DNA from: Bacillota bacterium
Lineage (GTDB): Bacteria; Bacillota; Bacilli; Bacillales; Cytobacillaceae
Direction of reading: 5' to 3'
Assembly: GCA_030705745.1 (NCBI GenBank)
Contig: JAUZPT010000029.1
Span: 1-15,075, forward strand
DNA length: 15,075 nt
Under the pieces are notes generated by a model, which was given only the letters and a program-made list of their open reading frames with translations, searched no databases and was not told the origin of the DNA. Below, in pieces: positions 5,952-14,936 of the stretch. The position numbers and the translations under genes are program-made. The first letter of the stretch is position 1. Each line of letters starts with the position of its first letter.

Positions 5952-7634
5952 GTGTCAATAACAGCATTAGACGGAAAACGTTTTGCGGAGATGGTGATTC
6001 AAGGTGCGAATCATTTATCGGCAAATGCCAATATGGTTGATGCGTTGAACGTTTTTCCCGTACCCGATGGTGATACCGGAACGAATATGAATTTATCGAT
6101 GACTTCGGGTGCCAAGGAAGTAAAAAATAATGTGAATGAACATATAGGGAAAGTTGGAATAGCGCTTTCTAAAGGATTGTTGATGGGAGCACGGGGCAAT
6201 TCCGGTGTTATTCTTTCTCAGCTTTTCCGCGGTTTTTCCAAGGCGATCGAAACAAAAGCAACAATCAACGGCAAAGAATTTGCTGCAGCTTTGGATACAG
6301 GAGTGGAAACTGCTTATAAAGCTGTTATGAAGCCTGTTGAAGGAACGATTTTGACGGTTGCAAAGGATTCGGCGAAAAAAGGCGTACTTGCCTCCAAAAA
6401 GAGCGATGATATTATCCAAATCATGGAGGAAGTGCTAGAGGAAGCAAAGGCATCTTTAAAGCGGACCCCTGATTTGTTGCCTGTTTTAAAGGAAGTAGGC
6501 GTAGTAGACAGCGGCGGACAAGGCCTTGTTTTCGTTTATGAGGGTTTTCTTGCAGAGTTGAAAGGCGAACAATTGCCTGATTCACCAGCTGCACTGCCTT
6601 CCATGAACGAATTAGTGAATGCCGAGCACCATAAAAGTGTTCAAAGCCATATGAATACAGAGGATATCGAATTTGGATATTGCACTGAATTTATGGTTAA
6701 ATTTGAGAGCGACAAAATCGCGAAAAATCCATTCAAGGATGAGAAATTCCGTCAGGATTTGAGTGAATTTGGTGACTCATTATTGGTTATTTCTGATGAA
6801 GATGTCGTAAAGGTTCATATTCATTCCGAACAGCCTGGCACAGTGCTTGGTTATGGACAACGTTATGGCAGCCTGATCAATATCAAAATTGAAAATATGC
6901 GCCAGCAGCATAGCAATATTGTGGGTGAAATGCAGACTCCTCTAGTTTCGGAAATGCCAAAACAAAACAAGCAGCCACAAGAGTATGGAATTGTCACTGT
7001 ATCCATGGGTTCAGGCATTGCCGATTTGTTCAGAAGCATTGGTGCTCATGCGGTCATCGAAGGCGGACAGACGATGAACCCAAGCACAGAGGACATCGTA
7101 AAGGCGATAAAAGAAGTTAATGCAAAAAATGTATTTATTTTACCAAACAATAAAAACATCATTATGGCAGCACAGCAGGCAGCGGAAGTGTCTGAGGAAA
7201 ATGTTATCGTAATCGAGTCGAAGACCGTACCACAGGGATTATCGGCTTTGCTTGCTTTTAATCCAGGCGCGAAATTTGAAGCGAATGAAACGTTAATGAA
7301 CGAAGCATTGAAAAATGTGAAATCGGGTCAAATTACGTTTGCCGTTCGTGATACAAGCATTGATGGTCTTGAAATAAATAAAAATGATTTTATGGGAATA
7401 TTGGAAAGCAAAATAGTCATTAAAAATACCGACAGGCTAGAGGCGGCGAAAGCGCTGCTTTCCAAGATGCTTGATGCCGATTCCGAAATCTTGACGATTC
7501 TTCAAGGTGAAGGAGTAAAGACGGATGAAGTAAATGCTCTCGTTCAATTTGTCGAAGATCATTTCGAGGATGTCGAAGTGGAAATCCATCAAGGAAACCA
7601 GCCTCTTTATCCATATATCTTTTCAATTGAATAA
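5952..7634 (+). CDS. fakA: Fatty acid kinase catalytic subunit FakA (YloV)
   Basis: The ATP-binding subunit that phosphorylates fatty acids presented by FakB proteins, giving acyl-phosphate for the PlsX/PlsY route of phospholipid synthesis. The 560 residues (B. subtilis YloV about 553) comprise an N-terminal DhaL-type kinase domain (1-200) with the Mg/ATP motif PDGDTGTNMN (38-47) and the MGARGNSG loop (78-85). A middle domain has Cys244 in FGYCTEF and His289/His291 in KVHIHSE, matching the zinc ligands described for S. aureus FakA. A C-terminal FakB-like domain begins near 334. The start is GTG, with AGGAGG at 5938-5943 8 nt upstream. No fakB gene is in the window. A strong terminator follows. 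Confidence 0.95.
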   Translation: MSITALDGKRFAEMVIQGANHLSANANMVDALNVFPVPDGDTGTNMNLSMTSGAKEVKNNVNEHIGKVGIALSKGLLMGARGNSGVILSQLFRGFSKAIETKATINGKEFAAALDTGVETAYKAVMKPVEGTILTVAKDSAKKGVLASKKSDDIIQIMEEVLEEAKASLKRTPDLLPVLKEVGVVDSGGQGLVFVYEGFLAELKGEQLPDSPAALPSMNELVNAEHHKSVQSHMNTEDIEFGYCTEFMVKFESDKIAKNPFKDEKFRQDLSEFGDSLLVISDEDVVKVHIHSEQPGTVLGYGQRYGSLINIKIENMRQQHSNIVGEMQTPLVSEMPKQNKQPQEYGIVTVSMGSGIADLFRSIGAHAVIEGGQTMNPSTEDIVKAIKEVNAKNVFILPNNKNIIMAAQQAAEVSEENVIVIESKTVPQGLSALLAFNPGAKFEANETLMNEALKNVKSGQITFAVRDTSIDGLEINKNDFMGILESKIVIKNTDRLEAAKALLSKMLDADSEILTILQGEGVKTDEVNALVQFVEDHFEDVEVEIHQGNQPLYPYIFSIE

Positions 7635-7688
7635 TCGCTAAAATAGGTAAGTTTTTTATACTGGACCATTTTGACACAAAACGGATAG

Positions 7689-7717
7689 AATAGAAGGGGG
7701 ATCCCCCTTCTATTTTT
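7689..7717 (+). terminator. Strong palindromic terminator after fakA
   Basis: The two arms AATAGAAGGGGG (7689-7700) and CCCCCTTCTATT (7703-7714) form an almost loop-free perfect palindrome with AT at the centre, followed by more T residues to 7717. As RNA the innermost pairs would open to leave a GAUC loop. The five-G/five-C clamp plus T run makes this a very strong Rho-independent terminator on the plus strand. Confidence 0.88.
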
Positions 7718-7772
7718 ATGTTATGAGGGAGATTTCATTGGAACTTGTAAATGTAGGAAGGGGAGAAACGGT

Positions 7773-8435
7773 TTGAAATATAAAAGCGTTTTTGACATAA
7801 TAGGCCCTGTCATGATCGGGCCATCCAGCTCGCACACTGCTGGAGCTGCTAGGATTGGACGAGTGGCAAGAAGCATATTTGGCCGCGAACCGAAGTGGGT
7901 AAATATATCCTTATATGGTTCCTTTGCCAAAACATATAAAGGACACGGAACGGATGTTGCGCTCATAGGCGGCATTCTTGATTTTGATACACATGATGAA
8001 AGAATCATCCAGGCGATTGAGCTGGCGAAAGAACGAGGAATGAAAATCACCTTCAATGTTGAAGATGCCGTGACAGACCATCCAAACACCGCAAGAGTAT
8101 TTATAGGCGATGAAAAAGGCGAACTGGAGTTAGTTGGCATTTCCATTGGTGGAGGGAAAATAGAAATTACCGAACTGAACGGTTTTGAATTGAAATTGTC
8201 CGGCCATCATCCAGCGATCCTTGTTATCCATAATGATCGGTTTGGTGCAATTGCAGCTGTCGCAAATATTCTTGCGACTCACGAAATTAACATTGGGCAT
8301 ATGGAAGTGTCTAGAAAAGAAAAAGGGAAGTTAGCCCTAATGACAATCGAAGTAGACCATAATATTGGAGAAAATATTCTCCAGGAAATTGATGAGCTTC
8401 CCCACGTGTTGAAAGTAACGAGAATTGTCGATTAA
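7773..8435 (+). CDS. sdaAB: L-serine dehydratase, iron-sulfur-dependent, beta chain
   Basis: With SdaAA it deaminates L-serine to pyruvate and ammonia using a [4Fe-4S] cluster. The 220 residues match B. subtilis SdaAB in length. The family motif GPSSSHTAGAARIGR is at 16-30, and a C-terminal ACT domain begins near 147 (HPAILVIHNDRFGAIA), which in this family is the proposed serine-sensing element. The start is a TTG at 7773, supported by the conserved KYKSVFDIIGPVMIGPSSS N-terminus directly after it and by the SD GGGGAG 7 nt upstream; no in-frame ATG fits. The gene follows the fakA terminator with no clear promoter in the roughly 55-nt gap, and sdaAA follows after 48 nt. Confidence 0.95.
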   Translation: MKYKSVFDIIGPVMIGPSSSHTAGAARIGRVARSIFGREPKWVNISLYGSFAKTYKGHGTDVALIGGILDFDTHDERIIQAIELAKERGMKITFNVEDAVTDHPNTARVFIGDEKGELELVGISIGGGKIEITELNGFELKLSGHHPAILVIHNDRFGAIAAVANILATHEINIGHMEVSRKEKGKLALMTIEVDHNIGENILQEIDELPHVLKVTRIVD

Positions 8436-8483
8436 ATAATTGAAAAACGAGAGTATATGATGTAATAAGGAGGGGGAAGGCAA

Positions 8484-9380
8484 GTGTTTCGAAATGTTGC
8501 GGAGTTAGTCCAAATGGCGAATAGTCAAAATAAGAAAATTTCTGAAATCATGATCGAACAGGAAATAGCTGTAACAGGCAGGTCAAGGGAAGATATACTA
8601 GCTTTAATGGAACGTAATCTTCTAATTATGGAAGAAGCGGTGGAAAGAGGTATAAAAGGAGTAAAATCGCATTCCGGTTTAACCGGCGGTGATGCGGTGT
8701 TGATGCAAAAATATATTGAAAAGGGAAATTTCCTGACAGGTGAAACGATTCTCGATGCGGTAAGCAAAGCTGTAGCTACAAATGAGGTCAATGCAGCGAT
8801 GGGCACAATTTGTGCTACTCCTACTGCGGGATCGGCTGGGGTCGTTCCTGGAACATTATTTGCTGTCAAAAAGAAATTGAATCCGACTCGAGATCAAATG
8901 ATTTCCTTCTTATTTACTTCAGGAGCATTTGGCTTTGTGGTTGCCAATAATGCTTCAATCTCCGGAGCAGCCGGCGGATGTCAGGCGGAAGTAGGATCGG
9001 CAGCGGGAATGGCGGCAGCGGCAATTGTTGAAATGGCCGGCGGAACACCAGAACAATGTGCAGAGGCAATGGCGATAACGCTTAAAAATATGCTAGGACT
9101 TGTATGTGATCCAGTGGCAGGCTTAGTGGAAGTTCCCTGTGTAAAAAGAAATGCAATGGGAGCTGCAAATGCGATGGTTGCAGCGGATATGGCATTGGCA
9201 GGAATTACAAGTCGCATACCTTGCGATGAAGTAATCGATGCCATGTTCAAAATTGGCCAATCCATGCCATCTTCATTAAGAGAAACGGCAGAGGGAGGTT
9301 TGGCGGCTACTCCTACAGGTCGGAAACTGGAAGCAAAAATCTTTGGAATGCCGCTTCACGAACGTGAACTCAAATCCTAA
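8484..9380 (+). CDS. sdaAA: L-serine dehydratase, iron-sulfur-dependent, alpha chain
   Basis: The catalytic chain of the [4Fe-4S] serine dehydratase, 298 residues. Cys166 (AAGGCQAEV), Cys208 (GLVCDP) and Cys219 (EVPCVKR) have the spacing of 42 and 11 residues that I recall for the three cluster cysteines of the single-chain Legionella enzyme, so they are the likely cluster ligands. Other conserved blocks are SHSGLTGGDA (62-71), ATNEVNAAMGTICATPTAGS (98-117) and the C-terminal ETAEGGLAATPTGR. The start is GTG at 8484, with AAGGAGGGGG upstream and the family N-terminus MFRNVAEL. The 3' end overlaps recG in another frame. Confidence 0.96.
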   Translation: MFRNVAELVQMANSQNKKISEIMIEQEIAVTGRSREDILALMERNLLIMEEAVERGIKGVKSHSGLTGGDAVLMQKYIEKGNFLTGETILDAVSKAVATNEVNAAMGTICATPTAGSAGVVPGTLFAVKKKLNPTRDQMISFLFTSGAFGFVVANNASISGAAGGCQAEVGSAAGMAAAAIVEMAGGTPEQCAEAMAITLKNMLGLVCDPVAGLVEVPCVKRNAMGAANAMVAADMALAGITSRIPCDEVIDAMFKIGQSMPSSLRETAEGGLAATPTGRKLEAKIFGMPLHERELKS

Positions 9381-11418
9381 TCTAAATCAATCCGTTACAA
9401 TGATTAAGGGAATTGGTGAGGAAAGCGCAGAAGCATTGGCGGAAATGAATATTTTAACGATTAACGATTTATTGGAGCATTTTCCGTATCGATATGAAGA
9501 TTACCGCCTTCGTGACCTATCGGAAGTAAAACATGAAGAAAAAGTCACGGTAGAAGGGAAGGTTCATAGTGAGCCTTCTCTTGTCTATTATGGACGGAAA
9601 AAATCCAAATTGTCGATTCGCCTCCTAGTGGATCGTTATTTAATCCTCGTCACCTTTTTTAATCAGCCGTATTTAAAAAATAAACTGTCAGTAAATGAAA
9701 CGATTACTGTCACAGGAAAATGGGATCAACATCGACAAGTGATCACTGCAAATGAAATGCATACAGGGTCTTATACACAAAACCATGATTATGAGCCTGT
9801 ATATACGTTAAAAGGGAAGCTGACGATGAAGGGGATGCGAAAATATATTAAACTTGCATTCAATCAATTTGGAGAACTTTCAGAAGAGAATCTTCCGGCT
9901 ACATTGCGCGCAAAATATAAACTTCTTAGCCGTTTCGATGCCTTGAAGGCTTTGCATTTCCCACAAGGAATGGAGGATGTCAAACAGTCAAGGCGGCGCT
10001 TCGTCTATGAAGAATTTTTGTGTTTCCAATTAAAGATGCAGGCATTAAGGAAATTTGAACGGGAACATTCCCCCGGTTTGCAGCAGAAAATCGATGAAAC
10101 AAAATTAAATGCGTTTATTGGAAGCTTGCCATTTCCTCTTACGAATGCTCAAAAAAGAGTGGTAAATGAAATTTTGGACGATATGAAATCTCCCTATCGA
10201 ATGAATCGCTTGCTTCAGGGCGATGTAGGCTCCGGAAAAACGGTTGTCGCTGCCATCAGTTTGTATGGAAGTGTGATAGCAGGCTTTCAAGGAGCACTCA
10301 TGGTACCTACAGAAATTTTGGCAGAACAACATGCTCAGTCATTGAAAAGCTTATTGGAGCCTTTTTCGGTTCGGTGTGAACTTTTAACAAGTTCAATAAA
10401 AGGGAAAAAGCGCAAAGAAATTTTGCAGCAGCTGTCAGAAGGGGAAATCGATGTTTTAATTGGCACTCATGCCTTGATTCAGGATGAAGTTGCCTTCAGG
10501 AACTTGGGTTATGTGATTACTGACGAGCAACATCGTTTTGGTGTGGAGCAGCGGAGGGTATTGCGGGAAAAAGGGGAAAATCCCGATGTTTTGTTTATGA
10601 CTGCGACTCCGATTCCCCGGACGCTAGCGATTACTGCTTTCGGCGAGATGGATGTGTCGATCATCGATGAAATGCCTGCGGGAAGAAAAAGTATTGAAAC
10701 GTATTGGGCACGGCACGATATGCTTGAGCGTGTTCTTGCCTTCATGGAAAAAGAGCTTCGCAAAGGGCATCAGGCATATGTAATATGCCCCTTGATCGAA
10801 GAATCTGAAAAACTCGATTTTCAAAATGCAGTAGAGGTTCACAGCACCCTCAGTTTTCATTTTCAAAATAAGTATAAAGTCGGTTTGATGCATGGGAGAT
10901 TAAGCTCTGAAGAAAAGGATGCAGCAATGAAATCATTTACGGCAAATGAAATCCAGGTGCTCGTTTCGACTACGGTGGTCGAAGTCGGGGTAAATGTCCC
11001 GAATGCGACGATGATGGTCATTTATGATGCTGAGAGATTCGGCCTTTCACAGCTTCATCAGTTGCGCGGGCGTGTCGGCCGGGGAAGTGATCAATCATTT
11101 TGCATCCTGCTTGCCGATCCGAAAACGGAAGTCGGGAAAGAAAGAATGAAAATTATGTCAGAAACAAACGATGGTTTTGTATTAAGCGAAAAAGATCTCG
11201 AATTGAGGGGCCCGGGCGATTTCTTTGGCAGAAAACAAAGCGGTATACCTGAATTCAAAGTCGCAGATATGGTACATGATTATAGGGCTCTTGAAACCGC
11301 AAGGAACGATGCGGCCGTGCTTATCCAGTCAGATGCCTTTTGGAAAGCAGACGAATACGAGAAGCTTCGGAACGAGCTGCTAAAAACAGGTGTTATGGAT
11401 GGGGAAAAGCTCGATTAA
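9364..11418 (+). CDS. recG: ATP-dependent DNA helicase RecG
   Basis: A superfamily 2 double-strand DNA translocase that reverses stalled forks and branch-migrates Holliday junctions. Starting at GTG 9364 it has 684 residues (B. subtilis 682). The N-terminal wedge/OB domain includes FPYRYEDYRLRDL and VEGKVHSEPS. Helicase motifs are GDVGSGKT (286-293, Walker A), DEQH (387-390, Walker B), TATPIPRTLA (413-422), then VSTTVVEVGVNVPNA and QLRGRVGRG, followed by the TRG motif region around GPGDFFGRKQSG. The start is uncertain: GTG 9364 gives the usual N-terminal length before IKGIG but has a poor SD; TTG 9343 has GGAAG 9 nt upstream. Both overlap sdaAA, so translation is coupled. Confidence 0.95.
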   Translation: MNSNPNLNQSVTMIKGIGEESAEALAEMNILTINDLLEHFPYRYEDYRLRDLSEVKHEEKVTVEGKVHSEPSLVYYGRKKSKLSIRLLVDRYLILVTFFNQPYLKNKLSVNETITVTGKWDQHRQVITANEMHTGSYTQNHDYEPVYTLKGKLTMKGMRKYIKLAFNQFGELSEENLPATLRAKYKLLSRFDALKALHFPQGMEDVKQSRRRFVYEEFLCFQLKMQALRKFEREHSPGLQQKIDETKLNAFIGSLPFPLTNAQKRVVNEILDDMKSPYRMNRLLQGDVGSGKTVVAAISLYGSVIAGFQGALMVPTEILAEQHAQSLKSLLEPFSVRCELLTSSIKGKKRKEILQQLSEGEIDVLIGTHALIQDEVAFRNLGYVITDEQHRFGVEQRRVLREKGENPDVLFMTATPIPRTLAITAFGEMDVSIIDEMPAGRKSIETYWARHDMLERVLAFMEKELRKGHQAYVICPLIEESEKLDFQNAVEVHSTLSFHFQNKYKVGLMHGRLSSEEKDAAMKSFTANEIQVLVSTTVVEVGVNVPNATMMVIYDAERFGLSQLHQLRGRVGRGSDQSFCILLADPKTEVGKERMKIMSETNDGFVLSEKDLELRGPGDFFGRKQSGIPEFKVADMVHDYRALETARNDAAVLIQSDAFWKADEYEKLRNELLKTGVMDGEKLD

Positions 11419-11507
11419 AAGAAAGAAAAGCTTTTTAGCACATTAAAAAATCAGATTGCTTCCTGTACTACAAAGATTACAATAACTACCAATCAAAAAA
11501 GTTATGG

Positions 11508-11536
11508 TTGCAATCCGGTTTTTTAAATTTTATACT
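11508..11536 (+). promoter_or_regulatory. Sigma-A promoter of the fapR operon
   Basis: TTGCAA (11508-11513) and TATACT (11531-11536) are separated by exactly 17 nt that include a T/A-rich tract. Transcription would start near 11543, inside the FapR operator. The promoter lies in the 160-nt recG-fapR gap, which has no convincing terminator, so some recG transcription may read through. Confidence 0.82.
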
Positions 11537-11540
11537 ACTA

Positions 11541-11557
11541 TTAGTACCTAGTCTTAA
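11541..11557 (+). promoter_or_regulatory. FapR operator (FapR box)
   Basis: The 17-bp imperfect inverted repeat TTAGTACCTAGTCTTAA matches the FapR box known from B. subtilis fapR and fab promoters. It begins 5 nt after the -10 and covers the predicted start site, so bound FapR would block RNA polymerase. Malonyl-CoA releases FapR in the known system. This predicts autoregulation of fapR-plsX-fabD-fabG. Confidence 0.88.
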
Positions 11558-11578
11558 GAGCTCGGACGGTGTGTGGGG

Positions 11579-12157
11579 ATGAAATTAAATAAAAAAGAGC
11601 GCCAGCAATCATTATCCAAAACGATAAAAGAAAATCCATTTATAACGGATGAAGAGCTTTCGGAAAGGTTTACTGTAAGCGTCCAAACAATCCGTCTCGA
11701 CAGAATGGAACTGTCAATTCCTGAACTGAGGGAGAGAATTAAAAATGTGGCAGAAAAACGGTTTGAGGATGAAGTCCGGTCTTTGCCCATTGACGAAATA
11801 ATCGGCGAAATCATTGATATTGAATTGGATAACAGCGCGATTTCCATATTTGATGTTAAAGAAGAACATGTTTTTAAAAGAAATGGGATTGCAAGGGGAC
11901 ATCATGTTTTTGCCCAGGCTAATTCATTGGCTGTCGCAGTTATTAATGATGCCCTGGCACTTACAGCGAAAGCGGATATTCAGTTTAAACGACAGGTAAA
12001 GAAAGATGAGCGGGTAGTAGCCAAGGCAAAGGTGTCGAATATTGATGCGGAACATGGCCGGACTACTGTAGAAGTAAATAGTTTCGTTCAAACTGAGCTC
12101 GTTTTTATTGGCAAGTTTGAAATGTACCGTTCAAAAAAAGAGCAAAAGGATGCGTGA
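11579..12157 (+). CDS. fapR: FapR, malonyl-CoA-responsive repressor of lipid synthesis genes
   Basis: A global repressor of fatty acid and phospholipid genes in Bacilli whose inducer is malonyl-CoA. The 192 residues (B. subtilis 188) have an N-terminal winged helix-turn-helix (about 5-43, with [22 protein letters not shown]), a linker helix with the near-invariant [16 protein letters not shown] (45-60) and a hot-dog-fold effector domain (about 65-190) with [19 protein letters not shown] (104-122). I chose ATG 11579 because MKLNKKERQ aligns end to end with the B. subtilis N-terminus; a GTG at 11573 would add two residues. The SD is weak (GGACGGTG), consistent with modest repressor synthesis. 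Its own operator lies just upstream, and plsX follows after 3 nt. Confidence 0.96.
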   Translation: MKLNKKERQQSLSKTIKENPFITDEELSERFTVSVQTIRLDRMELSIPELRERIKNVAEKRFEDEVRSLPIDEIIGEIIDIELDNSAISIFDVKEEHVFKRNGIARGHHVFAQANSLAVAVINDALALTAKADIQFKRQVKKDERVVAKAKVSNIDAEHGRTTVEVNSFVQTELVFIGKFEMYRSKKEQKDA

Positions 12158-12160
12158 AAA

Positions 12161-13165
12161 ATGAAACTCGCAATTGATGCAATGGGTGGAGATCATGCAC
12201 CAAAGGAAATAGTCCTTGGGGCGATGAAAGCCGTTGAAGCTTTTTCAGATATACATATTATACTTGTTGGTGATGAAACAAAAATAAATGAACACTTGTT
12301 AAGACATGACCGTATCACCGTTTTGCATACGGACGAAGTGATTTTGGGTACGGATGAACCTGTTCGAGCCGTCAGAAGGAAGAAAAATGCTTCAATGGTT
12401 TTGGCTGCTCAACAAGTTGCCGATGGAAAAGCTGATGCGTGCATTTCTGCGGGAAATACAGGAGCATTAATGGCATCCGGCCTGTTCGTAGTCGGACGGA
12501 TTGAAGGGATCGACCGCCCTGCACTTTCGCCCACGCTTCCGACGATTGACGGTAAGGGTTTTCTTATGCTTGATGTGGGAGCGAATGTTGATGCCAAACC
12601 GGAGCACTTGCTCCAATACGCCATCATGGGTGCGATTTATTGCGAAAAGGTTCGAGGAATTGCAAATCCGCGTGTTGGCCTTCTGAACATAGGGACGGAA
12701 GAAAAAAAAGGGAACGAATTAACGAGGCAAGCTTTGGAACTGCTCAAAAATGCGAATATCAATTTTATCGGCAATGTCGAATCTCGTGACCTGCTTGAAG
12801 GCGCAGCCGATGTCGTCGTTACAGATGGCTTTACAGGAAATATGGTTTTAAAGACAATAGAAGGAACAGCTCTTTCCGTATTTAAAATGCTAAAGACGGC
12901 ATTGACAAGCAGCTTGAAAAGTAAATTGGCCGCTGCAGTACTTAAACCTGATTTAGTCAAGCTGAAAAATACTATGGACTATTCCGAATACGGAGGAGCT
13001 GGGCTATTCGGCTTGAAAGCACCAGTCATAAAGGCTCATGGGTCATCAAATGCGCAGTCAATATTCAGCGCAATCAGGCAAACAAGGGAAATGATTGAAA
13101 ATGATGTTACAGGCTTAATCGAACAAACGATTAAAAAATTGGATACTGAAATGGACAAAATGTAA
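12161..13165 (+). CDS. plsX: Acyl-ACP:phosphate acyltransferase PlsX
   Basis: Converts acyl-ACP and phosphate to acyl-phosphate, the acyl donor used by PlsY for the first step of phospholipid synthesis; a peripheral membrane enzyme. The 334 residues (B. subtilis 333) show DAMGGDHAP (6-14), [11 protein letters not shown] (65-75), SAGNTGALM (96-104), [14 protein letters not shown] (137-150) and, near the C-terminus, the [20 protein letters not shown] block. The ATG lies 3 nt after the fapR stop with AAGGA about 10 nt upstream, and fabD follows after 12 nt. It is under FapR control through the shared promoter. FakA, encoded upstream, supplies the same acyl-phosphate product from exogenous fatty acids. 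Confidence 0.97.
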   Translation: MKLAIDAMGGDHAPKEIVLGAMKAVEAFSDIHIILVGDETKINEHLLRHDRITVLHTDEVILGTDEPVRAVRRKKNASMVLAAQQVADGKADACISAGNTGALMASGLFVVGRIEGIDRPALSPTLPTIDGKGFLMLDVGANVDAKPEHLLQYAIMGAIYCEKVRGIANPRVGLLNIGTEEKKGNELTRQALELLKNANINFIGNVESRDLLEGAADVVVTDGFTGNMVLKTIEGTALSVFKMLKTALTSSLKSKLAAAVLKPDLVKLKNTMDYSEYGGAGLFGLKAPVIKAHGSSNAQSIFSAIRQTREMIENDVTGLIEQTIKKLDTEMDKM

Positions 13166-13177
13166 AGGGGTGTTTGA

Positions 13178-14122
13178 ATGGGTAAAATTGCATTTTTATT
13201 TCCCGGTCAAGGTTCGCAAACGGTAGGAATGGGAAAAAGCTTGGCAGAAAAGCATCCCAGTGTAAAATCAATTTTTGACAAAGCCGACCAAAAGCTGGAT
13301 TTTTCGCTTAGTGAGCTGATTTTTGAAGGTCCGCAGGAGGATTTGACGAAAACGTTCAATGCGCAGCCTGCATTATTAACCACCAGCATTGCAATGCTGG
13401 AGTATTTCAAACAATCAGGCATTCATGCTGATTATGTTGCGGGACATAGCCTTGGTGAATACACTGCGCTCGTGGCAGCTGGAACACTTTCTTTCGAAGA
13501 TGCCGTGTATGCCGTGAGAAAAAGAGGCGAATTCATGGAAAAGGCCGTCCCAAATGGCGAAGGGACAATGGCGGCGGTTCTCGGCTTAGATCGGGAACGC
13601 TTGTCAGAGCTGACAGAAGAAATCACTGAAGCCGGTTTCCCTGTGCAGCTGGCAAACATGAACTGTCCTGGACAAATTGTTATTTCTGGATCTCGCAAGG
13701 GTGTCGAGCTCGCAGGGGATAAAGCGAAAGGCGCAGGAGCGAAGCGGGTAATCGCTCTCGAAGTAAGCGGACCTTTTCATTCGAAATTGATGAAGCCGGC
13801 ATCCAAGGAATTAAATGCCGTATTAAATGAAATCACCGTTAATAATGCAACTATTCCGGTTATCGTAAATGTATCGGCACAGCCTATAACCGGTGCATCA
13901 GAAATAAAAGAGAAGTTAGTTGAACAGCTGTACTCCCCTGTTTTATGGGAAGACAGCGTCAAAACAATGCTTTCTTTAGGTGTCGACACATTTATAGAAA
14001 TCGGACCTGGAAAAGTCCTTTCCGGTTTAGTTAAAAAAATTGATCGGTCCGCAAAAACTTTTTCTGTTTCGGATGAGGAAAGTGCGCTAGCCGTTATGGA
14101 AGCGATGAAGGAGGAAATGTGA
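13178..14122 (+). CDS. fabD: Malonyl-CoA:ACP transacylase FabD
   Basis: Moves malonyl from CoA to acyl carrier protein, supplying the elongation unit of type II fatty acid synthesis and draining the FapR inducer malonyl-CoA. The 314 residues have the oxyanion motif PGQGSQ (9-14), the nucleophile Ser91 in GHSLGEY (89-95), Arg116 that binds the malonyl carboxylate, and catalytic His201 in SGPFHSK. AAAGGGGTG precedes the ATG, overlapping the plsX stop region. The stop TGA (14120-14122) shares its last base with the fabG ATG, a 1-nt overlap in the form TGATG, so the two are translationally coupled. Confidence 0.97.
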   Translation: MGKIAFLFPGQGSQTVGMGKSLAEKHPSVKSIFDKADQKLDFSLSELIFEGPQEDLTKTFNAQPALLTTSIAMLEYFKQSGIHADYVAGHSLGEYTALVAAGTLSFEDAVYAVRKRGEFMEKAVPNGEGTMAAVLGLDRERLSELTEEITEAGFPVQLANMNCPGQIVISGSRKGVELAGDKAKGAGAKRVIALEVSGPFHSKLMKPASKELNAVLNEITVNNATIPVIVNVSAQPITGASEIKEKLVEQLYSPVLWEDSVKTMLSLGVDTFIEIGPGKVLSGLVKKIDRSAKTFSVSDEESALAVMEAMKEEM

Positions 14123-14865
14123 TGAATTTGGAAGGAAAAGCTGTTCTTGTAACGGGGGCGTCTCGCGGGATTGGCCGGGAAATTGCTTTGGAGCTTGCAC
14201 GCCAGGGCGCGGATGTGGCTGTTAATTTTTCGGGCAGTGAAGCAAAGGCGAATGAAACAGTTGATGAAATTAAGGCCCTTGGCCGTGATGCTTTTGCGAT
14301 CAAATGTGATGTATCTAACTCGGAATCCGTCACGGAAATGGTGAAAGCTACGATTGAACGCTTTGGGAAACTCGATGTTTTGGTGAACAATGCGGGCATA
14401 ACGAAGGATAATTTGTTGATGCGGATGAAGGAAGAGGAATGGGACAGCGTAATCAATATTAACCTGAAGGGCGTTTTTCTTTGCACTAAGGCGGTCACAC
14501 GCCAAATGATGAAGCAACGCAGCGGAAGAATCATAAATATTGCATCCATCGTGGGAGTCAGTGGAAATCCGGGCCAGGCTAATTATGTTGCTGCGAAGGC
14601 GGGAGTGATCGGCTTAACGAAAACGACCGCCAAAGAATTGGCATCTCGCCATATTACGGTAAATGCAATCGCACCTGGATTTATTTCAACAGATATGACT
14701 GAAAAGCTTACTGAGGAAGTAAAAGTGGAAATGATGAAAATCATACCTTTGGCAAGATTTGGGGAACCTAAAGATATCGCCAAAGCAACGGCATTTTTGG
14801 CTTCTGACGATAGTTCATATATTACTGGGCAAACGATTCATATCGACGGTGGAATGGTAATGTAA
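14122..14865 (+). CDS. fabG: 3-oxoacyl-ACP reductase FabG
   Basis: NADPH-dependent reduction of 3-oxoacyl-ACP to 3-hydroxyacyl-ACP in each elongation cycle. The 247-residue short-chain dehydrogenase has the cofactor motif TGASRGIG (11-18), NNAG (89-92) and the catalytic tetrad Asn114, Ser142, Tyr155 and Lys159 (NYVAAKAG). The C-terminus [12 protein letters not shown] is typical. I chose ATG 14122 because AAGGAGG (14108-14114) is 7 nt upstream and homologues start M-x-L/N; the GTG at 14119 would be only 4 nt from the SD. It overlaps fabD by 1 nt and is followed by a 71-nt gap before acpP, without a terminator. Confidence 0.97.
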   Translation: MNLEGKAVLVTGASRGIGREIALELARQGADVAVNFSGSEAKANETVDEIKALGRDAFAIKCDVSNSESVTEMVKATIERFGKLDVLVNNAGITKDNLLMRMKEEEWDSVININLKGVFLCTKAVTRQMMKQRSGRIINIASIVGVSGNPGQANYVAAKAGVIGLTKTTAKELASRHITVNAIAPGFISTDMTEKLTEEVKVEMMKIIPLARFGEPKDIAKATAFLASDDSSYITGQTIHIDGGMVM

Positions 14866-14884
14866 CATTTCTTTAAACAATTCG

Positions 14885-14913
14885 TTTATTATTTTGGCAT
14901 TATACTCTATAAT
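14885..14913 (+). promoter_or_regulatory. Candidate promoter of acpP
   Basis: A consensus -10 TATAAT (14908-14913) lies in the fabG-acpP gap; at 17-nt spacing the -35 is a poor TTTATT (14885-14890). Transcription would start near 14920, giving a leader of only about 17 nt that begins at the SD. No FapR box is visible here. An overlapping TATACT at 14901 could be an alternative -10. Confidence 0.45.
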
Positions 14914-14936
14914 AGCTTGAGGGGAGGTGAACAAGC

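Noticed and set aside
7671..7691. TTGACA at 7671 as the -35 of a promoter for sdaAB
   Set aside because: The only -10-like hexamer nearby (TAGAAT at 7686) is 9 nt away, and at 17 nt the sequence is AAGGGG inside the terminator stem.
7689..7714. The 26-bp palindrome as an attachment site, recombination site or repressor operator
   Set aside because: It sits right after a gene stop, has a GC clamp and is followed by T residues, so a terminator explains it fully; no mobile genes are nearby.
11419..11530. A terminator after recG
   Set aside because: Only weak AT-rich pairings such as AAAAGCTTTT near 11427-11437 are present; no GC-rich stem followed by a T run could be drawn.
13777..14517. A 246-codon open frame on the minus strand across the fabD/fabG junction
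   Set aside because: It is antisense to two clearly conserved coding regions, has no recognisable motif and no good SD. It is a shadow of the plus-strand codon use.
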